From assembly GCA_024763535.1 (NCBI GenBank), contig JANTFH010000007.1, positions 1 through 64,000 of the forward strand: a stretch of DNA of 64,000 bases, in the 5' to 3' direction. The notes beneath the pieces were generated by a model. That model searched no databases. It worked only from the letters and a program-made list of their open reading frames with translations, and was not told where the DNA came from. The DNA is from Thermodesulfobacteriota bacterium. Its GTDB lineage: Bacteria; Desulfobacterota; Anaeroferrophillalia; Anaeroferrophillales; Tharpellaceae. A program made the position numbers and the translations under genes. This document shows, piece after piece, positions 43,866 to 54,223 of the stretch. Numbering within the stretch: position 1 is the first letter of the stretch; each line of letters opens with the position of its first letter.

Positions 43866-44909
43866 TCACTCGCTATAGGTTGATTCGGCATACTGCTGTT
43901 TAATCCGGATTATTTCCGGCAGGACCTCGTGAAACAGCGGCACCAGACCGGGATCGAAATGACGACCGGCACTGTCGTCGATCAATTTAACCGCATCCTC
44001 AAGCGGCCAGGCTTTTTTATAGGGGCGCTCGGTCGTCAAAGCATCAAAAACATCGGCAATCGCCACAATCCGGGACGGCAGATTGATGGCCTCCCCTTTG
44101 AGCTGAAACGGGTATCCCGTTCCATCCCAGCGCTCATGATGAGCCAGCGCAATCTCCCGTGACATCTTCAATAGTTCAGAGTCATGTTCGCCGATAATCG
44201 CCGCCCCGAACTCGGGATGTTTATGCATCAGCTTCCACTCTTCATCATCGAGTTTTCCCGGTTTCAACAAAATCTTGTCGGGGATTCCGATTTTTCCGAT
44301 ATCGTGCATGGGAGCCGCATTAAAAACCAGATCAGACCACTCATGACCCCGCTCGACCGCTTCGGCTATCAGGCGGGTATAGTGACTCATGCGGATAACA
44401 TGCAGACCGGTTTCATTATCCCTGAACTCCGCTGCCCGGCCCAGACGCCGGATGATCTCTAAGCGGGTCTGCTGCAACTCCCGCGTGCGCTCACGCACCC
44501 TCTCCTCCAGCACCCGGTTCTGGTCATAGAGGGCCAGATGGGTATGCACCCGGGCTGAAACCAGCGGTGGGCTGACCGGTTTGGTTATATAATCCACCGC
44601 CCCGAGTTCCAGCCCCAGAGTCTCATCCGCCTCCTGGTCCTTCGCCGTAATAAAAATTACCGGAATCTTTGCGGTTGCGGGATTGGCCTTAAGTCGACGG
44701 CAGACTTCATAACCGTCCATCCCCGGCATCATGATATCGAGCAGGATCATATCCGGCTTGGCTGCACCATCGGCAATCTTTAATGCCCGGGCACCGTTAA
44801 GCGCGGCTTTAACTTTATACCGAGGCCGCAAAATACCGCTTAACACATCAACGTTTTCCGGGATATCATCGACAATCAATATAGTCTGTTTTACTTTTTC
44901 AGACTCCAT
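43866..44909 (-). CDS. Response regulator with HD-GYP domain (predicted c-di-GMP phosphodiesterase)
   Basis: ILIVDDIPENVDVL / MILLDIMMPGMDGYEVCRR receiver; MHDIGKIGIPDKILLKPGKL; HHERWDGTGYP. Confidence 0.93.
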   Translation of the reverse strand: MESEKVKQTILIVDDIPENVDVLSGILRPRYKVKAALNGARALKIADGAAKPDMILLDIMMPGMDGYEVCRRLKANPATAKIPVIFITAKDQEADETLGLELGAVDYITKPVSPPLVSARVHTHLALYDQNRVLEERVRERTRELQQTRLEIIRRLGRAAEFRDNETGLHVIRMSHYTRLIAEAVERGHEWSDLVFNAAPMHDIGKIGIPDKILLKPGKLDDEEWKLMHKHPEFGAAIIGEHDSELLKMSREIALAHHERWDGTGYPFQLKGEAINLPSRIVAIADVFDALTTERPYKKAWPLEDAVKLIDDSAGRHFDPGLVPLFHEVLPEIIRIKQQYAESTYSE

Positions 44910-44940
44910 CCGAACTCTCCATCAAAACTTCATCGCGAGT

Positions 44941-47900
44941 TCAAGGCAAAGGTTCGACCGTGATCTTCGCAACTGTCAGAAAGGCATCCAGTTCGCTAAG
45001 TGCCGCCTCAAAATCGTAACGCCCGACGGTTTCGGCTATCTGCTTCAGGCTCCCGGTATACGCTGCGGCTCCGGGAAATTCAAGCAGTTCATCAATCATC
45101 TCAAGCGCATCGGTATCATCTTCCTGGAGAAGCTCCCGCAGCCGCATAAGCTGCAGCCTGAATGTTTCCACATCCAGCGAAACTGGAGTGGCCGTAATCT
45201 CAACCTCACTCTCCAGCAAGGACTCAAGGCCCGCCAACACCACTTCAAGAGCACCGGCAACCTCGACCAGCAGAGCGTCAATCCGGGCCGCCGGCAGATT
45301 ATCGCGGCAGGCGCTTTCCAGGGCCTGAGCTTTTTCCTGAATATCGGCCGCCCCGAGGTTACCGGCGACCCCTTTCAAAGAGTGCGCACACCGGATCGCG
45401 GCATCCGGGTCACTGCCGGTGCGGGCCTGTTGAAACCGAGACACAAAATCGGCTTCACTGAGTTTGAATTTAAGCAGTATTTTACGATAGAGTTTATGAT
45501 TCTGCTGGCAGACCGCCAGACCGGCCTTGACATTGATACCCGGCAGTTTGAAGATCTCGGCCGCCGGCAATTCAGCCTGAGGTTTTACAAGCGTCTCCAC
45601 AGCCGGTTGAGAAGGGGTAATCCAGCGGCCCATCGCGGCAAACATCTCTCTTACGTTAAGTGGTTTGGCGATGTGATCATTCATGCCCACCGCCAGGACC
45701 TTCTCCCGGTCGCCGGTCATGGCATTCGCGGTCATTGCCAGAATCGGCAGTTCCTTAAAACATTCCTGCTCGCGGATTCTGCGGGTCGCCGTATAGCCGT
45801 CCATCACCGGCATCTGGCAATCCATCAGGACTCCGTCAAATTTTTTCCGGCTGAGAATTTCCAGAGCTTCCTGACCGTTACCAGCGGTTTCAACGACAAT
45901 CCCTTTACTCGTCAGAAGTTCCAGTGCCAGTTCCATATTAATCTCATTATCCTCAACCAGTAAAATTTGGGCGCCGCGCAGTTTATCCGCTGTCGCCGCG
46001 ACCTCATCATAACGACTCCGAAGATGATCTCCGACAACTTCATAACCCATGGCAAGCATAATCGCATCCATCAGTGCCGACGGAGTTACCGGTTTAACGA
46101 GAAAACTCACAACCTTTATATCTGCCGCCGCCTGCCGAACATCTTCGCGGCCATAGGCCGTCATCATAATCACCTTCGGAACGACCTTCAGCGGAGTCGA
46201 TTCGATCTTCCGGATAGATTCAACCCCGTCCCGGCCCGGCATCTGCCAGTCCATCAGCACCAGCCGATAGGGATCACTCAAATCAGCCTCGATCAGCAGC
46301 GCAAGGGCCGCTTCACCGCTGCCGACCACATCAACCCGAAAGCCGAAACTGAGCAGCATAGCCTGGATAATCTCACGATTAGTCGCGTTGTCATCCACCA
46401 CCAGAGCCCGCACGTCACCCAGGATTCCGGGGATCAGGTGCCGGCTGGCATTCTCTCCCGGATGCCAGCCGAATTCAGCCGTAAACTTGAAGATACTGCC
46501 GACTCCCGGTTCACTCTCAACCCAGATTCGGCCGTGCATCATCTCAGTCAGCTTATGGGAGATGCTCAGGCCAAGTCCGGTACCGCCATACTTACGGGTA
46601 GTAGAACTATCGGCCTGACTGAACGACTGAAACAGTTTCTCCTGCTGGGCTTCGGTCATCCCGATACCGGAGTCCCGCACGGAAAACTGCAGCGTCACCC
46701 GGGTGTCATTTTTTTCGACAAGTGCGACCCCGATGACGATCTCTCCCCGCTCGGTAAACTTGACCGCGTTATTGCCGAGATTGACCAATATCTGCCCCAG
46801 CCGCAGTGGGTCTCCGACCAGGGAGGTCGGCACCTCGGCCGGCACATCAAACATCAGCTCAAGGCCTTTCTCCTCACTCTTCAGGCCAACCAGGTTGGCG
46901 AGACTCTCAAGTACATCTTCCAGACGAAAATCGACCTGCTCCATATCAAGTTTACCGGCCTCGATCTTGGAAAAATCCAGAATATCGTTGATAATGCCCA
47001 ACAGAGCGTCCGCCGAGCGGGAGACCTTGTCGATATAGTTGCGCTGTTTGCGAGTTAGTTCCGTCTGCAGCGCCAGTTGCGACATACCGATAATCGCATT
47101 CATCGGGGTTCTTATTTCATGCGACATATTCGCCAGGAAATCTGACTTGGCCCGGGTTGCCTCTTCCGCCCTCTCCTTGGCCCGGGCCAGCTCCTCCAGC
47201 AGCCGGTGACGCTCGGTCACATCCATCGCCACAACAATCTTCCGGTCACCGATGGTCACCGCGCTCCACTCCACGACCCGGTCCCGGCCGTCCTTACATC
47301 TGACCCTGGCCTCAAAGGGAACGATCAGAGTATTATGATTTTTCCGCGCCTCCTTCTCCCGTTCACTCCAGGTATCAATAACCTGCTGCCGGAGTTCAGG
47401 ATCGGGATAAGCCTTGATAAACCAGGTATCAAGATCGGGGATATCTTCCCGGGTCCAGCCGAAGAGTTCGATAAAGCGATGATTCAGATGATCAATACTA
47501 TTTGAACGATCCGAAACACTGTTCATGGAGATGGCAAACGGAGCAAACTCAATCAGTTTCTTAAGTTCCGCTTCAGCTGCCAACCGCTCCGTCAGATCGC
47601 GAAAGACCACCACGGCCCCGACAATGCTCCCGTCACGCCGCAGCGGGAGTGCGGAATACTCCACCGGGAAAGAGGAGCCGTCGCGGCACCACAAAACCTC
47701 ATTTTCGACCTGGTGAATCTCGCCGTCAGCATAAGCAGCCCGCATCGGGCAGAGGCTTTCATCATATTTAGAGCCGTCGGCGTGAGCATAGTGGATCGCC
47801 TCATGAATAGAGACCCCGATCAACTCTTTAACGCTGTAACCCAGTCGATTGGCGGCGGATCTATTATAGAAAGTTACCCGCCCCTCAGGATCAAGACCAA

Positions 47901-49827
47901 AGATTCCCTCGCCCACGGAATCAAACAGCAGACGGCTCCGCTCCTGAGCCTGCTGCAGAGCCTGCAAGACTTTATGCAGTTCATCCGTCCTCTTTTCAAT
48001 AGCGATTGCCATCGCATTGAAAACCTCGGTCAGCGATCCGAACTCATCATCAGCCTGAGGTTTGAGACACAGAGAGTAATCGCCTTGAGTCAGGGTGCGT
48101 GAGCCTTTTTCCAAATCGGAGAGGGGATAAATAATCCTCCGTCGAAAAAGAAAAAAGGCATAAAGCGAAAGACCGATAGTCATTGATATCAGGGCCACAA
48201 TAACCCATAGGATACTTACGTTCCGGGAGTGTTCACGATTCAATTCCCGGGTTGTACGGCGATCCATAAGAATAAAAAATTTATCGAGATTCCGCATGAT
48301 CTGCGATTTTATCTTAAGGTAACTGTCACCGTTTAAAATTTTACGGGCCAGATCCAGATCGGGCGAACCGGTAACGGAGAAATTACCGGACTCATCCTCG
48401 AAGCGGCCTTTAACAGCGTTTATGGCAACTCTTTCCAGGGCAACCAGAGCATCAGAGCGTTTTTTTGCCTCCTGGATAAGAAGTCGTTCTTCGGCGGAAA
48501 AATCCAGCCTCGCCATCTCCTCTTCAATGCTGTACATTTTGCCGCGATTATTCCTGGCTTTGGGATCGACCAGCACGTGATCCCAGTAGGAGAAGGTGTT
48601 CTCTTGCGGATGGGCATATTTGCCGTCCCGGATAGCAATAATTGTACGGAAATTCTCCTCAAACCGAGGATCTCCGGTCGCCGCGAAAAGACGAACCATC
48701 CGGGTCAGATCATCTGAGGACTGTTTCAGCTCCAACGCCAGTTTAAACGAGACAAACTTATTATTTTCAATGACAAACTGCTGCTGCACTCCATCCATAA
48801 GCAGCGAAACCATGACCCCGGCAAAAACCATCAACCCGGCAAAAACAGACAAAACAAGAAAGAGGAGCTTACGGATAGAGAGCCGCCGGGAATAGCCGAG
48901 AGCAAACCAGACAACCGCCATCAGGATTAAGATTATCAGAAAAGCTGCGGTAATCCGTTTAAACCAGGAAAAATCTTCCGCTTTCAGTATTTTATCCGAC
49001 AGCACAACGAACGGAGCAGAGGGCAAACTTTCACTTTGCACGGCAACTGAAACTTCGGCCCTGTCCGCCCGGGAAACCATCTGTGACCAGCGTTTGACAA
49101 TCTCCTCACGCTCATCCTGAGAGATAAGCTCCATCCCCTGATTCAAGGTCTTGAGCAATTCGCTATTGCCTTCGGCTACGGCCAGCCGCCAGGCATTGCG
49201 ATAGAGCAGATGGGTCGTAAAAGTCTTAAATTTCTTCAACAACCCATAACGTTTCAGTTGATAAATCCCGGTCGGGGTATCGGCCGCGAAGGCTTTCAAT
49301 TTTTCATCTTTGAGATCCGTCATCAGAGCCGCGTAGTCGCTGTAGGCAGCAACTGAATCCGGCGGCAGACGTTTTTTCAGGTAGGATTCCACATAATCTC
49401 CGGCGATAACCCCGACCCGATAACCGGCCAGATCGGCAATCGTTGTCAGCAGCGGAAGGTCACGACAGAGAAAAACATTGGTGTCGGTACGAGTCAGAAT
49501 CGCACCGTAATCTAAATAACGATCACGCTCTTTACTATAAAAGAGACCGGCGTGAACCTGAGATTCACCCTGCTTGACGCGGGTCAGAGTTTCACTCCAG
49601 GAGGCCGGCTGAAAATCGAGCTTGATCCCGGTTTTTTTAGACCACAAGCGCCATAAATCGATGATCATCCCGGCCGCTCGACCCTGCTCATTCTGAAATT
49701 GGAAAGGGACACAATCGACGCAGTAGGCAACACTTAGCGAGTTGCCGGCAGAAACTGCCGCCGGCCCGGCGAACAGGAAGAGCAAGATGATGACGGCAGA
49801 TAATTTCCCTAAACGAACATTGAACAT
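44941..49827 (-). CDS. Hybrid sensor histidine kinase: periplasmic SBP domain, TM, HAMP, two PAS, HisKA/HATPase, two receivers, Hpt
   Basis: [92 protein letters not shown]. Confidence 0.95.
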   Translation of the reverse strand: MFNVRLGKLSAVIILLFLFAGPAAVSAGNSLSVAYCVDCVPFQFQNEQGRAAGMIIDLWRLWSKKTGIKLDFQPASWSETLTRVKQGESQVHAGLFYSKERDRYLDYGAILTRTDTNVFLCRDLPLLTTIADLAGYRVGVIAGDYVESYLKKRLPPDSVAAYSDYAALMTDLKDEKLKAFAADTPTGIYQLKRYGLLKKFKTFTTHLLYRNAWRLAVAEGNSELLKTLNQGMELISQDEREEIVKRWSQMVSRADRAEVSVAVQSESLPSAPFVVLSDKILKAEDFSWFKRITAAFLIILILMAVVWFALGYSRRLSIRKLLFLVLSVFAGLMVFAGVMVSLLMDGVQQQFVIENNKFVSFKLALELKQSSDDLTRMVRLFAATGDPRFEENFRTIIAIRDGKYAHPQENTFSYWDHVLVDPKARNNRGKMYSIEEEMARLDFSAEERLLIQEAKKRSDALVALERVAINAVKGRFEDESGNFSVTGSPDLDLARKILNGDSYLKIKSQIMRNLDKFFILMDRRTTRELNREHSRNVSILWVIVALISMTIGLSLYAFFLFRRRIIYPLSDLEKGSRTLTQGDYSLCLKPQADDEFGSLTEVFNAMAIAIEKRTDELHKVLQALQQAQERSRLLFDSVGEGIFGLDPEGRVTFYNRSAANRLGYSVKELIGVSIHEAIHYAHADGSKYDESLCPMRAAYADGEIHQVENEVLWCRDGSSFPVEYSALPLRRDGSIVGAVVVFRDLTERLAAEAELKKLIEFAPFAISMNSVSDRSNSIDHLNHRFIELFGWTREDIPDLDTWFIKAYPDPELRQQVIDTWSEREKEARKNHNTLIVPFEARVRCKDGRDRVVEWSAVTIGDRKIVVAMDVTERHRLLEELARAKERAEEATRAKSDFLANMSHEIRTPMNAIIGMSQLALQTELTRKQRNYIDKVSRSADALLGIINDILDFSKIEAGKLDMEQVDFRLEDVLESLANLVGLKSEEKGLELMFDVPAEVPTSLVGDPLRLGQILVNLGNNAVKFTERGEIVIGVALVEKNDTRVTLQFSVRDSGIGMTEAQQEKLFQSFSQADSSTTRKYGGTGLGLSISHKLTEMMHGRIWVESEPGVGSIFKFTAEFGWHPGENASRHLIPGILGDVRALVVDDNATNREIIQAMLLSFGFRVDVVGSGEAALALLIEADLSDPYRLVLMDWQMPGRDGVESIRKIESTPLKVVPKVIMMTAYGREDVRQAAADIKVVSFLVKPVTPSALMDAIMLAMGYEVVGDHLRSRYDEVAATADKLRGAQILLVEDNEINMELALELLTSKGIVVETAGNGQEALEILSRKKFDGVLMDCQMPVMDGYTATRRIREQECFKELPILAMTANAMTGDREKVLAVGMNDHIAKPLNVREMFAAMGRWITPSQPAVETLVKPQAELPAAEIFKLPGINVKAGLAVCQQNHKLYRKILLKFKLSEADFVSRFQQARTGSDPDAAIRCAHSLKGVAGNLGAADIQEKAQALESACRDNLPAARIDALLVEVAGALEVVLAGLESLLESEVEITATPVSLDVETFRLQLMRLRELLQEDDTDALEMIDELLEFPGAAAYTGSLKQIAETVGRYDFEAALSELDAFLTVAKITVEPLP

Positions 49828-49940
49828 ATGTGTAATGTCCTTCTACCGCGGGCATTTCCCGCAGACAAGTAAGTCTAAGACCTTAATTTTACCGGTTTAA
49901 GGCCCGGAAATTATCTTGTGCACCCGCAAATCGGGCGGTG

Positions 49941-51677
49941 TTACTGTTCCGGGGCCGGAACCAGAGCGTTCTCGTTGTAGACATGAACATCACGCTGGGG
50001 AAAGGGAATCGAGATATTCGCGGCGTCAAATTTCAACTTAACCGCCCGGGTAACATCCCAGTACACATCCCAATAGTCCTCAACCCGAACCCAGGGGCGC
50101 ACAACAAAGTCCACGGAGGAAGCCCCCAGTTCGTGCAGCCGCACCACCGGTTCAGGATGTTTCAGCACCTTGTCATGGGATTGCAGGATCTCCTCCAGCA
50201 GAGCCTCGGCTTTGGGGATGTCGTCACTGTAGGAGATACCGAACACCATATCGATGCGGCGGGTCTCCTGAGCGGTTACATTTTTAATAACATCACCCCA
50301 GATCTTACTGTTGGGGATGACAATCACCTGATTATCCAGAGTCAACAACGTGGTCGAAACCAGATTCATCTTATTGACAACCCCGAAGACCCCGCCGACA
50401 TCGACCAGATCCCCGATATCATAGGGACGATAGACCAGAATCATCATCCCGGAGGCAAAATTACTCAGGGTATCCTGGAGGGCGAAACCAACAACAAAAC
50501 CGGCAACTCCAAGACCGGCCAGTAGCGGCCCCAAGCTGATACCGATTTGCGACAGGGCCAGAATAACCCCGAAGATCATAACCAACCGGGAAATCCAGGT
50601 AACAATCATATCCCGGGCCAGATGGGTAAATTTAAAATCCGGTCTATCGAACAATTTTATCAGACCGGAACGTAACAGACGCTTCATCAGGCTGAAGAAA
50701 TAGATAATGAGACAGAACAGCACTATTTTCATCAGGGCGGACGGACCATATTCGACCACCCCGTTAAACGCGGCATCCAGGGCCCGACGCGATAATCTCG
50801 TCAACACCCCGACACTGAGCAGCTGGGAGGCGAGATCCTGAGTGGTTGCCACCAGGCGGCTGCGATAATCTGCCGTATTGACATGCATCAGATCGAGTAG
50901 CTTCAGTGCCTTCTCCATGCTTTCTGAATTATTTTCCAGACATTTATTTGCCACAATCAGGAGTTTGGCCGCCTCGGCATCATCGGGAATAGATTTAAGC
51001 CGCTGTTTCAAATCATCCACTCGCACCAGCGACAAAGATATACGCCCGAAAAGCTCTTCCACCCGGCCGGTAAGCCGCCTTTGCAGAAGCTTATACTCGG
51101 ATTCAGTGTCCATGCCGATCTGACTCATCTTATCAAGAACATGAAGATTCATCTCCAGAAATCTATCCAGATAACCTGTCATCCGAGTCACCTGCAGTTG
51201 CAGGGCGTAGCTCTTTGCGGGAGGTGCCTCACGGCGCTGTTCACGAACGATATCTATCCGTTCACCCAAACGCTCGACTTCCGACTTTAAGTTTATCAAT
51301 ATCTGTTTGAAGACAGATTCAACCTGGTGCCGCAGTTCCACCTGCTTCTGCTTCTTTTCCAGTTCGATAAGATTATCCGCCAGCGGTAAAATAGTTTTCT
51401 CAGCCCGAAGCCAGAGTTGAGAAAGTTGCAAGATTATAACCAACCGCTCTTCAATGCTCTCATCTTGCATGGTGGCCTTAAGGCGTTTACTCTCAGCCGC
51501 AATCAGGTTGATCTGATGAAGCAAATTATTAGTATCCTGGTCGACAATTTCGACCGGCAGCTCCTTTACAACCTTAACAGATTTTTCCGCCGTAGGTTTG
51601 TCCGCCCGCACCGAACCGGGGAGAGTCAGGATCAAAGCAATCATTACAATCGTCGTGAGAATACGGCATACTTTCAT
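49941..51677 (-). CDS. MscS family mechanosensitive channel with long N-terminal extracytoplasmic domain
   Basis: LLAGLGVAGFVVGFALQDTLSNFASGMMILVYRPYDIGDLVDVGGVFGVV; VIVIPNSKIWGDVIKN. Confidence 0.93.
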   Translation of the reverse strand: MKVCRILTTIVMIALILTLPGSVRADKPTAEKSVKVVKELPVEIVDQDTNNLLHQINLIAAESKRLKATMQDESIEERLVIILQLSQLWLRAEKTILPLADNLIELEKKQKQVELRHQVESVFKQILINLKSEVERLGERIDIVREQRREAPPAKSYALQLQVTRMTGYLDRFLEMNLHVLDKMSQIGMDTESEYKLLQRRLTGRVEELFGRISLSLVRVDDLKQRLKSIPDDAEAAKLLIVANKCLENNSESMEKALKLLDLMHVNTADYRSRLVATTQDLASQLLSVGVLTRLSRRALDAAFNGVVEYGPSALMKIVLFCLIIYFFSLMKRLLRSGLIKLFDRPDFKFTHLARDMIVTWISRLVMIFGVILALSQIGISLGPLLAGLGVAGFVVGFALQDTLSNFASGMMILVYRPYDIGDLVDVGGVFGVVNKMNLVSTTLLTLDNQVIVIPNSKIWGDVIKNVTAQETRRIDMVFGISYSDDIPKAEALLEEILQSHDKVLKHPEPVVRLHELGASSVDFVVRPWVRVEDYWDVYWDVTRAVKLKFDAANISIPFPQRDVHVYNENALVPAPEQ

Positions 51678-51769
51678 AAATAAACCCTTTTCGCTAAAAA
51701 TTTTCTGATAAAAATATTTTCCTGCAGGTTACTTACCAAACGCAACCACACTATTTTCAATTTGCAAAA

Positions 51770-52033
51770 TCATCTGGCCCGGGGCATCGGCCGCGGCGTT
51801 GGTCGTGGCGTTGGTCGTGGCGGCCGCGGTTTATCCGGGCGCTCAGGCCGATCCGGTCGCGACGGCCGTCCCGGACGATAATCGTGATAATGTACATGAT
51901 GGTGTCCCCAACTCGGATACGGGTCATAGTAACCGCCATAGTAAGTGGTGGACGAACCACCACTACATCCCGATAAAAGAAAAATAATCAGCAAAGATAT
52001 ACCGGCCAGCCACAATCTTAGAGATTTAGTCAT
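51770..52033 (-). CDS. Small lipoprotein with His cluster and Arg/Pro-rich tail
   Basis: MTKSLRLWLAGISLLIIFLLSGC lipobox; HHHVHYHDYRPGRPSRPDRPERPDKPRPPRPTPRPTPRPMPRAR; start overlaps upstream gene's end. Confidence 0.7.
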   Translation of the reverse strand: MTKSLRLWLAGISLLIIFLLSGCSGGSSTTYYGGYYDPYPSWGHHHVHYHDYRPGRPSRPDRPERPDKPRPPRPTPRPTPRPMPRAR

Positions 52034-52976
52034 GATCTCCTCCTCCGGCCACCGGCTCTTTTTCCCACTGCTGCACCACAAAAAGAGCCCCGGCGGGATC
52101 TTTGATCAAAGCCGCACTCTCATTATTGGAGGCGTCACCCGGCTCAACCAGTACCTTGCCGCCCAGCATTTCGGCATACCTTGAGGTTACTATCGTATCC
52201 GCTACCCGGACGGTCGGAACCCAGCGGGCTTCAAGATCTTTCTCCGCAATCAGACGCACCCCGGCCCGCCAGCGGTCGGTTTCCAGCAGCCAGTAGTTAT
52301 CATTCCAGCCAAGCACATGATAGCCGCCGAGTTTTTTATAAAAGGCCAGAGATGATTCCGGGTCATTACTCCATAACTCAACCCAGAGCCAGGAACCTAT
52401 CGCTGCCTCTAGATCTTCCGGATCACCACTTGAGGCATGCATCAGCACCAGTTGGGCGCCTTGCGGGTCGCTGACCAGAGCCATCCGACCGCGCTCTGCT
52501 TTATCAACCGGTCCTTCATGAACAACGCCTCCGGCCTGACGCACAAAAGCTGCCGCCCGGTCGACATCCGCGACCGAAAGTGACGCCAGCCAACGGGCCG
52601 CATGTTTCTCCTTATCTTTAGACTTTACTTCAACCACACCGCCAATAGTCTGTTTATCGTTTGCGATAACCGTGTAACGGCCGCGGGTCGTAAAAGTCCA
52701 GCCCAGCAGATTTCCGTAAAAGTTTTTGGCCCCTTCGACATCATCCGTCAACAGATCATACCAGACAAACTTGCCCGGATGATAGACTCCGGTTGCGGGA
52801 GAGGCCACCGGGGTTAATTCCAGTTGAGCACACCCGGAAATCAGGAAAAACAGCAGACCGGCAAACAGCAGAAGCCAACCCGGCCCTGACTGCTTGAACA
52901 ATAAGCCGACACCGTCTCTTCCCTCCCCCGAAACCGGAGCGCCAGTTATAAACCGCCCCATATCTTCACGAATCAT
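52026..52976 (-). CDS. Lipoprotein with tandem VOC/glyoxalase-like domains
   Basis: LLFFLISGC lipobox; GKFVWYDLLTDDVEGAKNFYGNLLGWTF and WLWVELWSNDPESSLAFYKKLGGY repeats; start chosen at MIREDMGRF. Confidence 0.85.
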   Translation of the reverse strand: MIREDMGRFITGAPVSGEGRDGVGLLFKQSGPGWLLLFAGLLFFLISGCAQLELTPVASPATGVYHPGKFVWYDLLTDDVEGAKNFYGNLLGWTFTTRGRYTVIANDKQTIGGVVEVKSKDKEKHAARWLASLSVADVDRAAAFVRQAGGVVHEGPVDKAERGRMALVSDPQGAQLVLMHASSGDPEDLEAAIGSWLWVELWSNDPESSLAFYKKLGGYHVLGWNDNYWLLETDRWRAGVRLIAEKDLEARWVPTVRVADTIVTSRYAEMLGGKVLVEPGDASNNESAALIKDPAGALFVVQQWEKEPVAGGGDHD

Positions 52977-53062
52977 ACTTTCTCCTCCATATCTGCTTAT
53001 TCTAAATTTGAGGCAGCTTGTAAAAACATAAAAAGCCCGTAAAGCTGTATTGCCGTAAATCA

Positions 53063-54223
53063 TCAATAGACTTTAACCAGAACTTTTAATGACCCGTTCT
53101 TGATGGAATCGACATAAAGGGTTCTTTGGCTTTTGCCGCTGGCGGTTATCGAAATCCTTCCGGAGATACCGGGAAAATCTTTTGTCTGTTTCAGCTTATT
53201 GTTAATTTCGGAACGATCCCCGAGGTCACGGCTGCGATTAAACGCATCACACAAGACAGCGTAGGCTTCAGCTCCGAGACCGGAATAGGAGGTTGGCGGG
53301 TGATCAAAAAGAGAGTCATAGGCTCTTAGAAGTTCCCTTTCATAGTCCGTTTTAAGACTATCAAGCTTTCTCTCCCCAAAAAACTCGGTTGCCATCAAAC
53401 CTTCCAGCAAATGTACATCACCCTGAAAACGGCTTAATACCGTTGCCAGAAGACCATCGCTGCTCATCAGCTTAGGATGCCAGTGAATCTTGCGGATGGC
53501 CTTAACCAGTTTTATCAGGCTCTCAGCCTTAATCGGCATATATACAAGCTGAGTTTTTTTGATCTTGAGACTCTCCATAATGGCGGGGACATCGTCAACC
53601 CCGTCGGAAACATTGACAATCGCCGTAATTTGACCTCCTGTTGATTCGAATTTACGCCTGAATTCAGCCGCCAGGCGAATCGAATAGGGGTTGTCGGGAT
53701 TGTCCATAATCGCCACTCTTTCAATCAGCAGTTCATCGCGGACAAAAAGAGCGGCCACCGAGCCCTGAAAGATATCATCAAAACAGAGCTGAGTTGTATA
53801 TTCACTGTGTTTAGCCACCTCCGGGTGGGTCGCAAGAATAGCAACGACCGGAATTTTATATCTGTCCACAAAGGGTTCCATGGCCAGAACCGAAGCGCTG
53901 TCTGAGAAACATAATATCGCGGCAACCTTCTCGATTTCCGCCAATTTCCGTAGAGCCGATATTGTCTGGGTCGGCTCGTCACCATCATCCTCAATCACTA
54001 GTTCAAGGGCGTCGCCATTATGCAGAAGCGGCTGAACCTTCATGGCCGCTTTAATCCCTTCAACGCCATTCACTCCCTGAGCCAAAAACTTGCCGCTCAT
54101 GGGACCGATTATGCCGATTTTAATGGTCTTACCGCTGGGCGTGATCGACTCTTTTTGCTCACATCCAGAGATTAACAACATGATTGCACATAAAAGAGCT
54201 GCCAGGAAAATAATTTTTTTCAT
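53063..54223 (-). CDS. Branched-chain amino acid type (Peripla_BP_6-like) substrate-binding lipoprotein
   Basis: LLCAIMLLISGC lipobox; IKIGIIGPMSGKFLAQGVNGVEGIKAAM; VIEDDGDEPTQTISALRKLAE. Confidence 0.88.
   Translation of the reverse strand: MKKIIFLAALLCAIMLLISGCEQKESITPSGKTIKIGIIGPMSGKFLAQGVNGVEGIKAAMKVQPLLHNGDALELVIEDDGDEPTQTISALRKLAEIEKVAAILCFSDSASVLAMEPFVDRYKIPVVAILATHPEVAKHSEYTTQLCFDDIFQGSVAALFVRDELLIERVAIMDNPDNPYSIRLAAEFRRKFESTGGQITAIVNVSDGVDDVPAIMESLKIKKTQLVYMPIKAESLIKLVKAIRKIHWHPKLMSSDGLLATVLSRFQGDVHLLEGLMATEFFGERKLDSLKTDYERELLRAYDSLFDHPPTSYSGLGAEAYAVLCDAFNRSRDLGDRSEINNKLKQTKDFPGISGRISITASGKSQRTLYVDSIKNGSLKVLVKVY

Noticed and set aside
44731-47058. Long plus-strand ORFs (410 aa and 363 aa)
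   Set aside because: Antisense to the HD-GYP regulator and hybrid kinase, whose domains are clear; no recognisable motifs
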